Below the pieces are notes generated by a model. The model ran no database searches, was not told the origin of the DNA, and was given only the letters and a program-made list of their open reading frames with translations. Below, one piece after another: positions 33,506 through 41,718 of a DNA stretch of 50,545 nt. Position 1 is the first letter of the stretch. The number at the start of each line of letters is the position of its first letter. The position numbers and the translations under genes were made by a program. Source of the stretch: an uncultured Tenacibaculum sp. (GTDB lineage Bacteria; Bacteroidota; Bacteroidia; Flavobacteriales; Flavobacteriaceae); contig CAKZVD010000051.1 of NCBI GenBank assembly GCA_937922085.1, positions 1 through 50,545 of the forward strand, given 5' to 3'.

Positions 33506-34789
33506 TTAAAGACTAAGTTCTAATACATTCTCAGGAATAAAAATTTCATGAATTAAACACTTATCTATAACAAAAGATAATATTTTATCTAAAAGTTTAT
33601 CTTTTGTATACTTTTTGCTAATATCAGAATCATTCATTAATTCATTACACAGCTCATTAATAGATAAAGGTTCTTGAAAATATAATAATATATTATCCCA
33701 ATCTATTAATTCCAGTTTTTCAATCTCGTTTGTTTGTGGTTTTGTAAAAAGAATAGTTATGGTTTCTCCTTCATCTAAAATTTTAACAGAATTATTTAAC
33801 GAGAATTTAGTATTGTAAATATGCGATATGGAATTATTTCTTAACCATTGAAACATGGTAAGTAAAAAGTTTTTTCTACTCTCTTTTATCTCATATTGTT
33901 CTTTCCAAAGAGAATTGTGTAAACCATTGTGTTTAATTCTATTATAATATTCTGGAAATTCATATAATAATAAAGCTTCAATTTGTTCACAAGCATATAC
34001 CGATTTTTTAGCATATCCAATAGCATGAACATATTTGGTATGAAAACCAGCTAAATGAAAATTTGTTAGTTGTGTAAATTTAGGATCTATATTCTCAAAT
34101 AATGGATGAATAGAGATGTTATTTTTATCAGCGATGGCATGCCCTAAATGTTGTTCATAGATCATGTTTAACATGCCTACATCTATTTTGTGAAATAAAT
34201 GATTGTTTTCTTGAATCATTTTTATAGCACTACGATACAGTTTTTTATAGAAATCTAAATCAGTACCTCCTAACACTCCAGCATTAAAAGCAACTACTCT
34301 TTTATGTTTATATAAAGAGTTTATGATTTCAGTAGGTATCCAATCCAAAATTTGTAAAATATGATCTAATGTTTCACCATAAATAGGGTAGTTATCTTCT
34401 ATGTTCTGACAAAAAATAGGGTTATTTACTATTTTATCAGAAAACTTTTCCCAAATAAATACATCGGTATCTGCATGTATAAAAGGGGTGTTTTGATTGC
34501 TATAGGTATGTAATTTTGGTAGAGCCCATAAATTTTCATGATAATCATTTAAGGGATCTAATGTGTTATGATAGTTACTATAAGGGATGTTTAAAATAGT
34601 TTTTAAAATTTTCTCTCCATTACTATCTGTATATAGATCTACCTCTTTGTAAAACTCTTTAAACTTTAAACAACTTAAAGCTGTACTATAGTAAAAATAC
34701 TTTTCATGTAACCAACCTCCTTTAAATCGAGCATTAGGATGATTAGAATCTTTTAAAAATGGTTTCGACCAAAAACTTTGTACAATCAT
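33506..34789 (-). CDS. DUF6734 protein, glycosyltransferase-like, beside a GG-leader peptide
   Basis: This 427-residue protein opens with M-I-V-Q-S-F-W, the family's characteristic start. It has Y-Y-S-T-A-L-S-C-L, H-A-D-T-D-V-F-I-W-E-K-F with a D-x-D motif (Asp107, Asp109), and A-F-N-A-G-V-L-G-G, a layout like GT-A glycosyltransferases. No signal peptide is present. No function is established for DUF6734. Its gene lies 77 bases downstream of a six-cysteine GG-leader peptide gene, across a hairpin. Genes of this family occur near such peptides, so modification of the peptide, perhaps glycosylation, is an attractive inference. Confidence 0.75.
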   Translation of the reverse strand: MIVQSFWSKPFLKDSNHPNARFKGGWLHEKYFYYSTALSCLKFKEFYKEVDLYTDSNGEKILKTILNIPYSNYHNTLDPLNDYHENLWALPKLHTYSNQNTPFIHADTDVFIWEKFSDKIVNNPIFCQNIEDNYPIYGETLDHILQILDWIPTEIINSLYKHKRVVAFNAGVLGGTDLDFYKKLYRSAIKMIQENNHLFHKIDVGMLNMIYEQHLGHAIADKNNISIHPLFENIDPKFTQLTNFHLAGFHTKYVHAIGYAKKSVYACEQIEALLLYEFPEYYNRIKHNGLHNSLWKEQYEIKESRKNFLLTMFQWLRNNSISHIYNTKFSLNNSVKILDEGETITILFTKPQTNEIEKLELIDWDNILLYFQEPLSINELCNELMNDSDISKKYTKDKLLDKILSFVIDKCLIHEIFIPENVLELSL

Positions 34790-34810
34790 AATTTAGTTTT
34801 AAGAGAAATA

Positions 34811-34843
34811 GAGGAAAAGAAGTTAAATAACATTCTTTTCCTC
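34811..34843 (-). terminator. hairpin between the peptide gene and the DUF6734 gene
   Basis: GAGGAAAAGAA and TTCTTTTCCTC form an 11-bp stem with an 11-base loop. The T-run after it is weak on the minus strand, so it is better seen as a partial terminator or mRNA stabiliser. It would leave more peptide mRNA than enzyme mRNA, as is common for precursor genes. Confidence 0.6.
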
Positions 34844-34866
34844 AGTTATTGATTAATTCAAAAAAA

Positions 34867-35094
34867 TTAACTGCAATCTACACAGTAACCTGATGCAAAT
34901 TGTGGAGCGTAATATTTATAACGAGTATCGCTACATCCGTTTACATTTATTACTGGACTACCAGATGCACCTCCCGGACAACAAACAAAAAAACATTTGT
35001 AATCGTAAGAATGATCGTAACCTCCAGAAATAGTTTTTGCTTCTTCTTTTGAAAGAAGTGCTCCTTTTACTCTTTTTAAAAAGTCGTTTTTCAT
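34867..35094 (-). CDS. GG-leader natural-product precursor peptide, six cysteines
   Basis: The 75-residue peptide has the Bacteroidota GG-leader pattern: M-K-N-D-F-L-K-R-V-K-G-A-L-L-S-K-E-E-A-K followed by T-I-S-G-G (Gly24-Gly25). A C39-peptidase transporter would cleave there. The 50-residue core has Cys34, Cys38, Cys39, Cys54, Cys71 and Cys74 and is rich in Tyr, Gly and Ser. Disulphides or other crosslinks are likely. No transporter or recognised lanthipeptide enzyme is in the window, so export would use a shared PCAT elsewhere. The function (bacteriocin, signal or other) is unknown. Confidence 0.75.
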   Translation of the reverse strand: MKNDFLKRVKGALLSKEEAKTISGGYDHSYDYKCFFVCCPGGASGSPVINVNGCSDTRYKYYAPQFASGYCVDCS

Positions 35095-35195
35095 TTTTAA
35101 TAGATTAATGGTTATACCTACTCATAAGCTTTTCGGTTCCCGCTTTTAATTAAAGTGATATTTTAAAGACATTAACTTTCTATAATCGGTCTCTC

Positions 35196-35207
35196 GGTTG
35201 CGCAACC
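35196..35207. promoter_or_regulatory. 12-bp GC-rich palindrome upstream of the peptide gene
   Basis: GGTTGCGCAACC is a perfect palindrome in otherwise AT-rich DNA, about 100 bases upstream of the peptide start. No TANNTTTG box was found on the minus strand close to the gene, so this element may mark a regulated or alternative-sigma promoter. An additional small inverted repeat, GTTGTT-GAA-AACAAC, lies at 35248-35262. Confidence 0.45.
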
Positions 35208-35383
35208 TATTTTGATAATTGAAACAATGTATAATAGTTTATAAATAGTTGTTGAAAACAACAAGTTTACATAGATATAGTACCTAATGTTGTTTTCTAT
35301 TTAAGTAAAAAAATAGTTTAAACATGTTTTCAATTTATAAGAAAAACAATTAGGAAAAATGTAAAAAACTTTAAACATGACAA

Positions 35384-35584
35384 CTAACACGTTTTCGTGT
35401 TAATAAGTTTTTGTTTTTTAACAATTTTAAGAAGTATCAAAAGGTTGTAGAAATGGTTTTTATTAATTGTTGTTACTTCATAAATAGAAAATGATAAGGG
35501 AGTAAGTTTAATAAAATTAAGGTAATTTATTTCTTGTTTTTTTGAAAGTAGAATTATAATTGTTGTTTCTCTAAAGTATTCCAA
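35384..35584 (-). CDS. doubtful 66-codon frame with TTG start
   Basis: The frame reads M-E-Y-F-R-E-T-T-I-I-I-L-L-S-K-K-Q and ends K-T-C. It contains F-Y-N-L-L-I-L-L-K-I and no recognisable motif. Only a TTG can start it, and no clear promoter precedes it. It may be a decayed gene or chance in AT-rich DNA. I give it only because it fills the gap upstream of the peptide gene on the same strand. Confidence 0.15.
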   Translation of the reverse strand: MEYFRETTIIILLSKKQEINYLNFIKLTPLSFSIYEVTTINKNHFYNLLILLKIVKKQKLINTKTC

Positions 35585-35596
35585 TTAACATTTTTC

Positions 35597-35627
35597 ATTC
35601 GGAAAGTATTTTTTTTTATTCGGAAAG
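35597..35627. repeat. direct repeat ATTCGGAAAG, 21-base period
   Basis: Two exact copies of ATTCGGAAAG at 35597-35606 and 35618-35627 share one face of the helix. They lie 30 bases before the rightward -7 box at 35657 and upstream of the leftward frame and peptide gene. This is a candidate site for a regulator binding as a dimer. Confidence 0.45.
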
Positions 35628-35656
35628 ATTATGAATAGTTTAAAAGTAGGTCGAAC

Positions 35657-35828
35657 TATATTTGAAATAATCAAAGAGTTTTGAGGAAAACGGTTTTGTT
35701 GTTTAATTAAAATTTTAAAAAGTGATGGACAAGTAATAAATGAAAAATTAATCGTTAAATAGTTTTAACGAAGGGGATTATAGTAATAAACCTGTTGAGA
35801 TTGTATGATTTCAACAGGTTTTATTTTG
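35657..35828 (+). ncRNA. candidate small RNA, promoter to terminator
   Basis: TATATTTG (35657-35664) is an exact -7 box and a hairpin with T-run ends at about 35828. The predicted transcript from about 35671 is near 155 nucleotides. It contains only trivial open frames such as ATG-GAC-AAG-TAA. The unit therefore looks like a noncoding RNA. It faces the end of polA and diverges from the peptide gene, so it might act on that gene or elsewhere. Expression is unproven. Confidence 0.4.
35788..35821. terminator. bidirectional terminator at the polA 3' end
   Basis: AAACCTGTTGA and TCAACAGGTTT form an 11-bp perfect stem with a 12-base loop. A T-run (TTTTATTTTG) follows on the plus strand and a weaker one on the minus strand, where it lies 22 bases past the polA stop. 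Confidence 0.8.
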
Positions 35829-35842
35829 TTTATAATTGATAA

Positions 35843-38674
35843 TTAATGCGCTTCTAACCAATTATTACCTAAACCTATTTCTACATCTAAAGGAACTGCT
35901 AATTTAAAAGCATTTTCCATTTCTTCTTTAATAATAGGTTTAATAGTGTCTAACTCATCTTTATGTGCGTCAAATACCAATTCATCATGTACTTGTAATA
36001 ACATTCTAGAAGTGAAATTTTCTTTTTCAAATCGTTCATGAATATTAATCATAGCTAATTTAATGATGTCTGCTGCACTTCCTTGAATAGGTGCATTTAC
36101 AGCGTTACGCTCGGCACCACCACGAACAATAGCATTTCTTGAATTAATGTCTTTTAAATAACGTCTTCTACCTAAAACTGTTTCAACATATCCATTATCA
36201 CGCGCAAAATCTACTTGACTAGCCATGTAGTTTTTTAATTTAGGATAGGTTTCGTAATATGTGTCTATTAATGCTTTTGCTTCCTTACGAGATAAATCTG
36301 TTTGATTACTTAAACCAAAAGCAGAAACCCCATAAATAATTCCAAAGTTTACAGTTTTGGCATTGCTACGTTGCTCTCTAGTAACTTCATTTAAAGGGAC
36401 GTCAAAAACCTTAGCCGCAGTAGAAGCATGAATGTCTTCTCCGTCTTGAAAGGCTTTAATCATTGTTTCTTCTTCACTTAAAGCAGCAATAATACGTAGT
36501 TCTATTTGACTATAATCCGCAGCTAATAAAACATGATTTTCATCTTTTGGAATGAATGCTTTACGAACTTCTTGTCCTCTTTTAGTACGAATAGGAATGT
36601 TCTGTAGGTTAGGATTGTTAGAGCTTAATCTTCCTGTTGCAGCAACAGCTTGTGCATACACAGTATGAACTCTTCCTGTCTTTGGGTTAACTTCATTAGG
36701 TAAAGCATCTACATAAGTACTTTGTAGTTTTTTATATTGGCGATATTCTTGAATATCTCTAATAATTTTATGATCCTTTGCTAGGAACGACAAAACATCT
36801 TCTGCAGTTGAATATTGTCCTGTTTTTGTTTTTTTAGGTTTGTCAACTAATTTCATATTCTCAAACAATACAATTCCTAATTGTTTAGGAGAAGCAATAT
36901 TAAACTCTTCACCGGCTTGTTCGTAAATATTTTTTTCTAAACGAGAAATATCATCCGTTAAATCAACAGAAAGTGATTTTAAAAAATCAACATCTAAATT
37001 AATACCAGCTATTTCCATATTTGTTAACACAGAAACTAAAGGAGTTTCTAAATCATCAAATAATTGAGTAACCTTACCACTTTCTAATTCTTTAGAAAAA
37101 TGTTCTTTTAATTGAAAAGTAATATCAGCATCTTCAACAGCATATTCAGTTTGTTTAGAAAGTTCAACGGTTCGCATAGAAAGTTGATTCTTTCCTTTTT
37201 TACCAATAAGTTCTACGATTGGAACAGGCTGGTAATTTAAATAGGTTTCTGATAATACATCCATATTATGACGCATATCAGGATTTATTAAATAATGTGC
37301 AATCATGGTATCAAACAGTTTTCCTTTTACAGGCATTCCATAGTTTGATACTACTTTAATATCGTATTTTAAATTATGACCAATTTTTTCAATATTTTCA
37401 TTTTCAAAGAAAGGTCTAAATTCTTCTAATATTATTTTAGTTTCCTCTTGATCTTCCGGGAAAGAAACATAATACCCTTTTCCAGTATCATAAGAAAAGG
37501 CAATACCTATTAATTCAACTTCTAATGATTTTAAACCAGTAGTTTCAGTGTCAAAACAAACCGATTTTTGTTGCATTAATTTAGTAAGTAATAACTTTCT
37601 AGATAAAGGAGTATTTATGTGTTGGTAAAAATGATTGGTAGTTTTAATAGACTTATATCCTGAAGCAATCTCTTCCTCAGAAGTGTTTCCTGTTCCAGGG
37701 GCTGCAAACAAATCAAATTGACCTTCATTACCTTTAGAAGCTTGTTTTTTAGTGCTTGTTTTTCCAGCTGATTCAGAATTACTTTCTGTTGAAATAGCAT
37801 ATGTTTTTGCTAAATTATCTGCAAGTCTTCTAAACTCTAATTCATTAAAAAGAGCTGTTATTGCTGGCATATCAGGTTTTGAGAACTCAAAATCTTCTTG
37901 AAGGAGTTCAACAGGTACATCTAACATAATTGTAGCTAACTCTTTAGATAGTAAACCTAATTCACCATTAGCTTCAATCTTCTCTTTCATTTTTCCTTTT
38001 AAATCGGCAGTGTTTGCTAAAAGATTTTCCATAGAACCGTACTGGGCTAAGAACTTTTTAGCTGTTTTTTCGCCAACTCCAGGCAACCCTGGAATATTAT
38101 CAACAGAATCACCCATCATTCCTAAGTAATCTATTACTTGTTCAGGTCTTTCTACTCCAAATTTTTCTTGAACTTCGGTAACCCCCCAAGTTTCATATCC
38201 ACCTCCAAAACGTGGTCGGTACATAAAAATATTTTCAGAAACTAGTTGCGCAAAATCTTTATCAGGAGTAACCATGAATGTTTCATATCCTTCTTTTTCT
38301 GCTTTTTTAGCGAGTGTTCCTATAATATCATCTGCTTCATAGCCTTCTTTTACGACAGCAGGAATATTCATAGCTTTCAAAATTTGTTCAATATAAGGAA
38401 CTGCAATTTTAATAGCCTCAGGTGTTTCTTGCCTGTTTGCTTTATATTCAGGAAAAGCTTCAGTTCTTGCTACACTTCCTCCACGATCAAAACATACCGC
38501 GATATGATCTGGTCTTTCTCGTTTAATAACATCTAATAAAGAATTGGTAAATCCTAAAATTGCAGAAACATCCATTCCTTTAGAATTGATTCTTGGATTT
38601 TTAATAAAAGCGTAATATCCTCTAAAAATTAATGCAAAAGCATCTAGTAAAAAAAGTCTTTTTTTCGTTGCCAT
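35843..38674 (-). CDS. polA: DNA polymerase I
   Basis: This 943-residue protein has three domains. The N-terminal 5'-3' exonuclease (1-290) carries F-R-G-Y-Y-A-F, D-D-I-I-G-T-L-A and G-L-P-G-V-G-E-K-T-A. The 3'-5' exonuclease (about 350-540) keeps the DEDD acidic residues (F-D-T-E-T-T-G-L, H-N-L-K-Y-D, Y-A-V-E-D-A-D), so proofreading is probably active. The polymerase domain has A-A-D-Y-S-Q-I-E-L-R, A-K-T-V-N-F-G-I-I-Y-G and Q-V-H-D-E-L-V-F-D. The role is lagging-strand processing and repair. Confidence 0.97.
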   Translation of the reverse strand: MATKKRLFLLDAFALIFRGYYAFIKNPRINSKGMDVSAILGFTNSLLDVIKRERPDHIAVCFDRGGSVARTEAFPEYKANRQETPEAIKIAVPYIEQILKAMNIPAVVKEGYEADDIIGTLAKKAEKEGYETFMVTPDKDFAQLVSENIFMYRPRFGGGYETWGVTEVQEKFGVERPEQVIDYLGMMGDSVDNIPGLPGVGEKTAKKFLAQYGSMENLLANTADLKGKMKEKIEANGELGLLSKELATIMLDVPVELLQEDFEFSKPDMPAITALFNELEFRRLADNLAKTYAISTESNSESAGKTSTKKQASKGNEGQFDLFAAPGTGNTSEEEIASGYKSIKTTNHFYQHINTPLSRKLLLTKLMQQKSVCFDTETTGLKSLEVELIGIAFSYDTGKGYYVSFPEDQEETKIILEEFRPFFENENIEKIGHNLKYDIKVVSNYGMPVKGKLFDTMIAHYLINPDMRHNMDVLSETYLNYQPVPIVELIGKKGKNQLSMRTVELSKQTEYAVEDADITFQLKEHFSKELESGKVTQLFDDLETPLVSVLTNMEIAGINLDVDFLKSLSVDLTDDISRLEKNIYEQAGEEFNIASPKQLGIVLFENMKLVDKPKKTKTGQYSTAEDVLSFLAKDHKIIRDIQEYRQYKKLQSTYVDALPNEVNPKTGRVHTVYAQAVAATGRLSSNNPNLQNIPIRTKRGQEVRKAFIPKDENHVLLAADYSQIELRIIAALSEEETMIKAFQDGEDIHASTAAKVFDVPLNEVTREQRSNAKTVNFGIIYGVSAFGLSNQTDLSRKEAKALIDTYYETYPKLKNYMASQVDFARDNGYVETVLGRRRYLKDINSRNAIVRGGAERNAVNAPIQGSAADIIKLAMINIHERFEKENFTSRMLLQVHDELVFDAHKDELDTIKPIIKEEMENAFKLAVPLDVEIGLGNNWLEAH

Positions 38675-38729
38675 TTGTTGATTGAATTGTAGAGTGTAAA
38701 GCTACAAAATATAAATGCTATAAATAAAA

Positions 38730-38758
38730 AACCTCTTAAAGATTATCTTTAAGAGGTT
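38730..38758 (-). terminator. terminator after the matrixin-like gene
   Basis: A 14-bp stem of AACCTCTTAAAGAT and its complement around a single base is followed by a T-run on the minus strand. It lies about 90 bases past the metalloprotease stop and upstream of polA, separating the two leftward genes. Confidence 0.85.
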
Positions 38759-38848
38759 AAAAAAAGTATTTAATTTATTGACTTATAATAATCAGTTAGT
38801 AAATTAATAAACAAAGTTATTGTAAATTGATTTACACAAAACTATATA

Positions 38849-39856
38849 TTAATAATATGGACAAGCACTAAAGTTTTCACAGAAAATAGAATTATCATCT
38901 CCTGCTAAATCTCTTTTAGGATTCCCTATGTAAGAAGGATTCATAACATTAGTAGGTGTGAAGTTTAATTCACCAGTGAAATCACCATTCTCGTCAAAAG
39001 TAGCTAATAAAACTCCAGAATGACCTAAACCTAAAGAATGACCAAATTCATGTAAAGCAACACTAGCAACATCTACAGATGTAGGGTCTACACCATCAGG
39101 ACTCCAGTTAACTCCATCATTAAACCATGTTTCTGTGTGAGATAAATCTATTTTTCCATCTCCATTTATATCAGTGAAATTTCCGTCTTCATCTCTAAAA
39201 CCGAAAGAAAAGTTAACTGCTAATGTATTAGCACCTAAATCAAGAGCATCAAATAAAAATGGAGGAATGTATCCTAGAACATTATGATCGGCAATTGGTC
39301 CTTGAGGAGCTCCTCCAAAAGAAAGAATAGAGCTAGGTAAACCGTCTGTGGCTAAACTAAAGTTTTGTTTGTCTATGCTAACATTGTTACAGTTAGTCTC
39401 ATTTTGCCAAACAGCATACATATCATCAAAAATTTGTTCAGATGCTACTCCATTTGCTGAAGTTGCAAAATCAGAAACAGTTACATAAGTCAAATTATCT
39501 CTGTTGTCTCTTCTTGCGTCGTTTGGGATAAATCTAAATCCAGTTCTGTATTCACCAGAGGCATCTACAACAGGAATTACAGTAAGGCCGTTTTTGTCTT
39601 CAGGGGTACTAGCAACATTGTATATTTCAACTTGCGCAATTCCATAACCTTTTAAATCTTTATTTATTTCTTGAAAAACTCCTAATTGATTGTTTGTTCC
39701 TTTGGCAACAATATTCGTGTTAAAATTAAATTGAAGATTCTTTTTACTAAAATTAGCGGTTTGTTCTACAGGTTGTTGATCTTCATTAGAAGAACAAGAG
39801 GTAAGAGCTATTCCGGCAGTAATAGCAATAGTTAACATTGATTTAATGGTTTTCAT
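38849..39856 (-). CDS. matrixin-like zinc metalloprotease lipoprotein
   Basis: The 335-residue protein has a lipoprotein signal with acylated Cys21 (A-L-T-S-C-S-S). The catalytic metzincin motif H-E-F-G-H-S-L-G-L-G-H lies at 269-279, with three zinc His and the catalytic Glu270. A Met-turn follows at V-M-N-P (Met305). A calcium-type D-I-N-G-D-G-K-I-D-L stretch precedes it. Such enzymes degrade proteins at the cell surface. No C-terminal T9SS sorting domain is visible, so membrane anchoring by lipid is more likely than T9SS export. Confidence 0.9.
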   Translation of the reverse strand: MKTIKSMLTIAITAGIALTSCSSNEDQQPVEQTANFSKKNLQFNFNTNIVAKGTNNQLGVFQEINKDLKGYGIAQVEIYNVASTPEDKNGLTVIPVVDASGEYRTGFRFIPNDARRDNRDNLTYVTVSDFATSANGVASEQIFDDMYAVWQNETNCNNVSIDKQNFSLATDGLPSSILSFGGAPQGPIADHNVLGYIPPFLFDALDLGANTLAVNFSFGFRDEDGNFTDINGDGKIDLSHTETWFNDGVNWSPDGVDPTSVDVASVALHEFGHSLGLGHSGVLLATFDENGDFTGELNFTPTNVMNPSYIGNPKRDLAGDDNSIFCENFSACPYY

Positions 39857-40071
39857 ATGTGTAAAATTTAAAATTGATTCTAATTAGGAGTTAATTTGAC
39901 TATATAAAATGTTTTATTTTAAACAAAACAATGTTAAATTAATAAAATAGAATAGAAGGCAAAATTTTAAACAAATACTTGTATTAAATTATCATTTTTT
40001 TTAAAGTTTGTTAAAAAAAGAAATGGAAGTGTTAATAAAATAACAAAAAGGATATTTTAATTGAATCACCT

Positions 40072-40079
40072 TATATTTG
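40072..40079 (+). promoter_or_regulatory. -7 box of the metallophosphoesterase gene
   Basis: TATATTTG fits TANNTTTG and is 21 bases before the ATG at 40101. Confidence 0.55.
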
Positions 40080-40100
40080 TTAGCTTAAATAGATACGCAT

Positions 40101-41324
40101 ATGCCTCGTTGGGTAATACCTTTACTAATTATTTCTAGTGTAATTTTTTTGTTTGAATTGTATGCTTTTCAGGCAATAAAAACAGTTACAAAAAATAAAA
40201 TAATTCAATATAGCTGGCTTCTCTTAGGAGGATTGGCCTATTTAAATTTCTTTTACGTTATTCTTTCTTCTGATAGAAGTTTAGGGCAAACGAGACAATT
40301 TCAATGGGCAGTTGGTTTTTTATTATTAGCACTGGTTCCAAAATTATTTGTTCTAATAACAATGTTAGGGGAAGATCTAGTACGTTGGGTTAAAAAACTG
40401 ATGTCTATATTTTCTAATGAAACAACAAAACCAATAATTAGTAGAAGGAAATTTGTTTCGCAAATAGCTTTAGGTTTAGCAGCAATTCCTTTTGCAGGTC
40501 TTTTATATGGTATCTTTAAAGGAAGGTATAATTTTAAAGTTTTAAAATATGAACTTAAATTTAAAGATTTACCTGAATCTTTTGACGGTTTTACAATAAC
40601 ACAAATAACCGATATTCATTCTGGAAGTTTCGATAATAAAGAGAAAATTAAATACGGAGTAGATTTAATAAATAAACAAGAATCGGATGTTATTTTATTT
40701 ACAGGAGATATTGTAAATAATTTTGCACATGAAATGGATGATTGGATTGATGTTTTTAAAGATTTAAAAGCTTCTCATGGTAAATATTCTATACTAGGAA
40801 ATCATGATTATGGAGATTATTCTTCATGGAAAAATGAAGAGGATAAAGCAGCTAATTTTAAAGCAATAAAAGAGATTCATCCAAAAATAGGTTTTGATTT
40901 ATTGTTGAATGAAAATCGTTACTTAGAAAAAGACGGAGAGAAAATAGCTTTAATTGGAGTAGAGAATTGGGGTAAAGGATTTAAAAAAGAAGGAGACTTA
41001 CAAAAAGCTTCTAAAGGAATATCAAAAGAAGATTTTAAAATTTTAATGACGCATGATCCTACACATTGGGATTTGAAAGTTAAAGAAGATGATTTTAATT
41101 ACCAATTAAGTTTAAGTGGTCATACACACGGACTTCAATTTGGGATAGAAATACCAGGTTTTTTTAGATGGAGCCCTTCTCAGTATGTTTATAAACAATG
41201 GGCTGGTTTATATGAAGAATTTGGTAGGTTTATTAACGTAAATAGAGGTTTTGGTTACCATGCATTTCCAGGAAGAGTCGGTATTTGGCCAGAAATTACT
41301 GTAATTGAGCTAAAAAAAGGGTGA
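40101..41324 (+). CDS. membrane metallophosphoesterase, YkuE-like
   Basis: The 407-residue protein has N-terminal membrane helices (residues about 5-25, 38-55, 66-90) and another around 125-140 after S-R-R-K-F. The calcineurin-like domain carries the metal-binding series D-I-H-S-G, G-D-I-V-N, G-N-H-D-Y-G-D-Y, M-T-H-D-P and S-G-H-T-H-G. YkuE-type members act on UDP-diacylglucosamine or other phosphoesters at the membrane. It lies 85 bases before the thioredoxin-like gene on the same strand, and the two may share regulation. Confidence 0.9.
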   Translation: MPRWVIPLLIISSVIFLFELYAFQAIKTVTKNKIIQYSWLLLGGLAYLNFFYVILSSDRSLGQTRQFQWAVGFLLLALVPKLFVLITMLGEDLVRWVKKLMSIFSNETTKPIISRRKFVSQIALGLAAIPFAGLLYGIFKGRYNFKVLKYELKFKDLPESFDGFTITQITDIHSGSFDNKEKIKYGVDLINKQESDVILFTGDIVNNFAHEMDDWIDVFKDLKASHGKYSILGNHDYGDYSSWKNEEDKAANFKAIKEIHPKIGFDLLLNENRYLEKDGEKIALIGVENWGKGFKKEGDLQKASKGISKEDFKILMTHDPTHWDLKVKEDDFNYQLSLSGHTHGLQFGIEIPGFFRWSPSQYVYKQWAGLYEEFGRFINVNRGFGYHAFPGRVGIWPEITVIELKKG

Positions 41325-41409
41325 TTTTCAGTTTTTTTAAACCAATGTTTATGGTTACTTAATAAAAAAATAGTAATTTTAAGCACTTTACGGGAAAAAA
41401 AATAGTAAA

Positions 41410-41703
41410 ATGACAAAATTTGGAGAAATCATTAATATTAGTAAACCTGTATTAATAGATTTTTATTTTGACTGGGAAGATAACGAAAACGGTGTAGAAA
41501 CATTACGTAATGTTGCTGCGGCTTTAGGTGATAAAGCTAAAGTTATCAAGATTGATATTAAAAAAAATGAAATATTAGCAGAAGCACTTAGAGTTAAGGG
41601 GAATCCAACTTTTATGATTTATAAGAATGGTGAAATGAAATGGAGAAAAACTGGAGATCAGGATGCTAATACTTTAATCGGTTTGGTTCAACAGTACGTT
41701 TAA
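41410..41703 (+). CDS. thioredoxin-fold protein lacking the active-site cysteines
   Basis: The 97-residue protein aligns with thioredoxin: V-L-I-D-F-Y-F-D-W at the active-site strand, V-I-K-I-D-I, and the cis-proline loop G-N-P-T-F-M-I-Y (Pro66). At the active site W-C-G-P-C is replaced by W-E-D-N-E (residues 22-26), so thiol-disulphide exchange is impossible. A cytoplasmic adapter, chaperone or oligomerisation role is more likely. No cysteine is present anywhere. It lies convergent to the lodB-like gene with a 15-base gap. Confidence 0.85.
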   Translation: MTKFGEIINISKPVLIDFYFDWEDNENGVETLRNVAAALGDKAKVIKIDIKKNEILAEALRVKGNPTFMIYKNGEMKWRKTGDQDANTLIGLVQQYV

Positions 41704-41718
41704 GGTTAAAGAAACTTT

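Larger units (their letters stand above)
35095..35842. other. 748-base regulatory and small-RNA region
   Basis: No strong protein gene is present. From left to right there is a leader region of the peptide gene, the palindrome at 35196-35207, a doubtful 66-codon frame, a pair of direct repeats at 35597-35627, and a rightward promoter-terminator unit (35657-35828). The AT content is high throughout. Confidence 0.5.
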
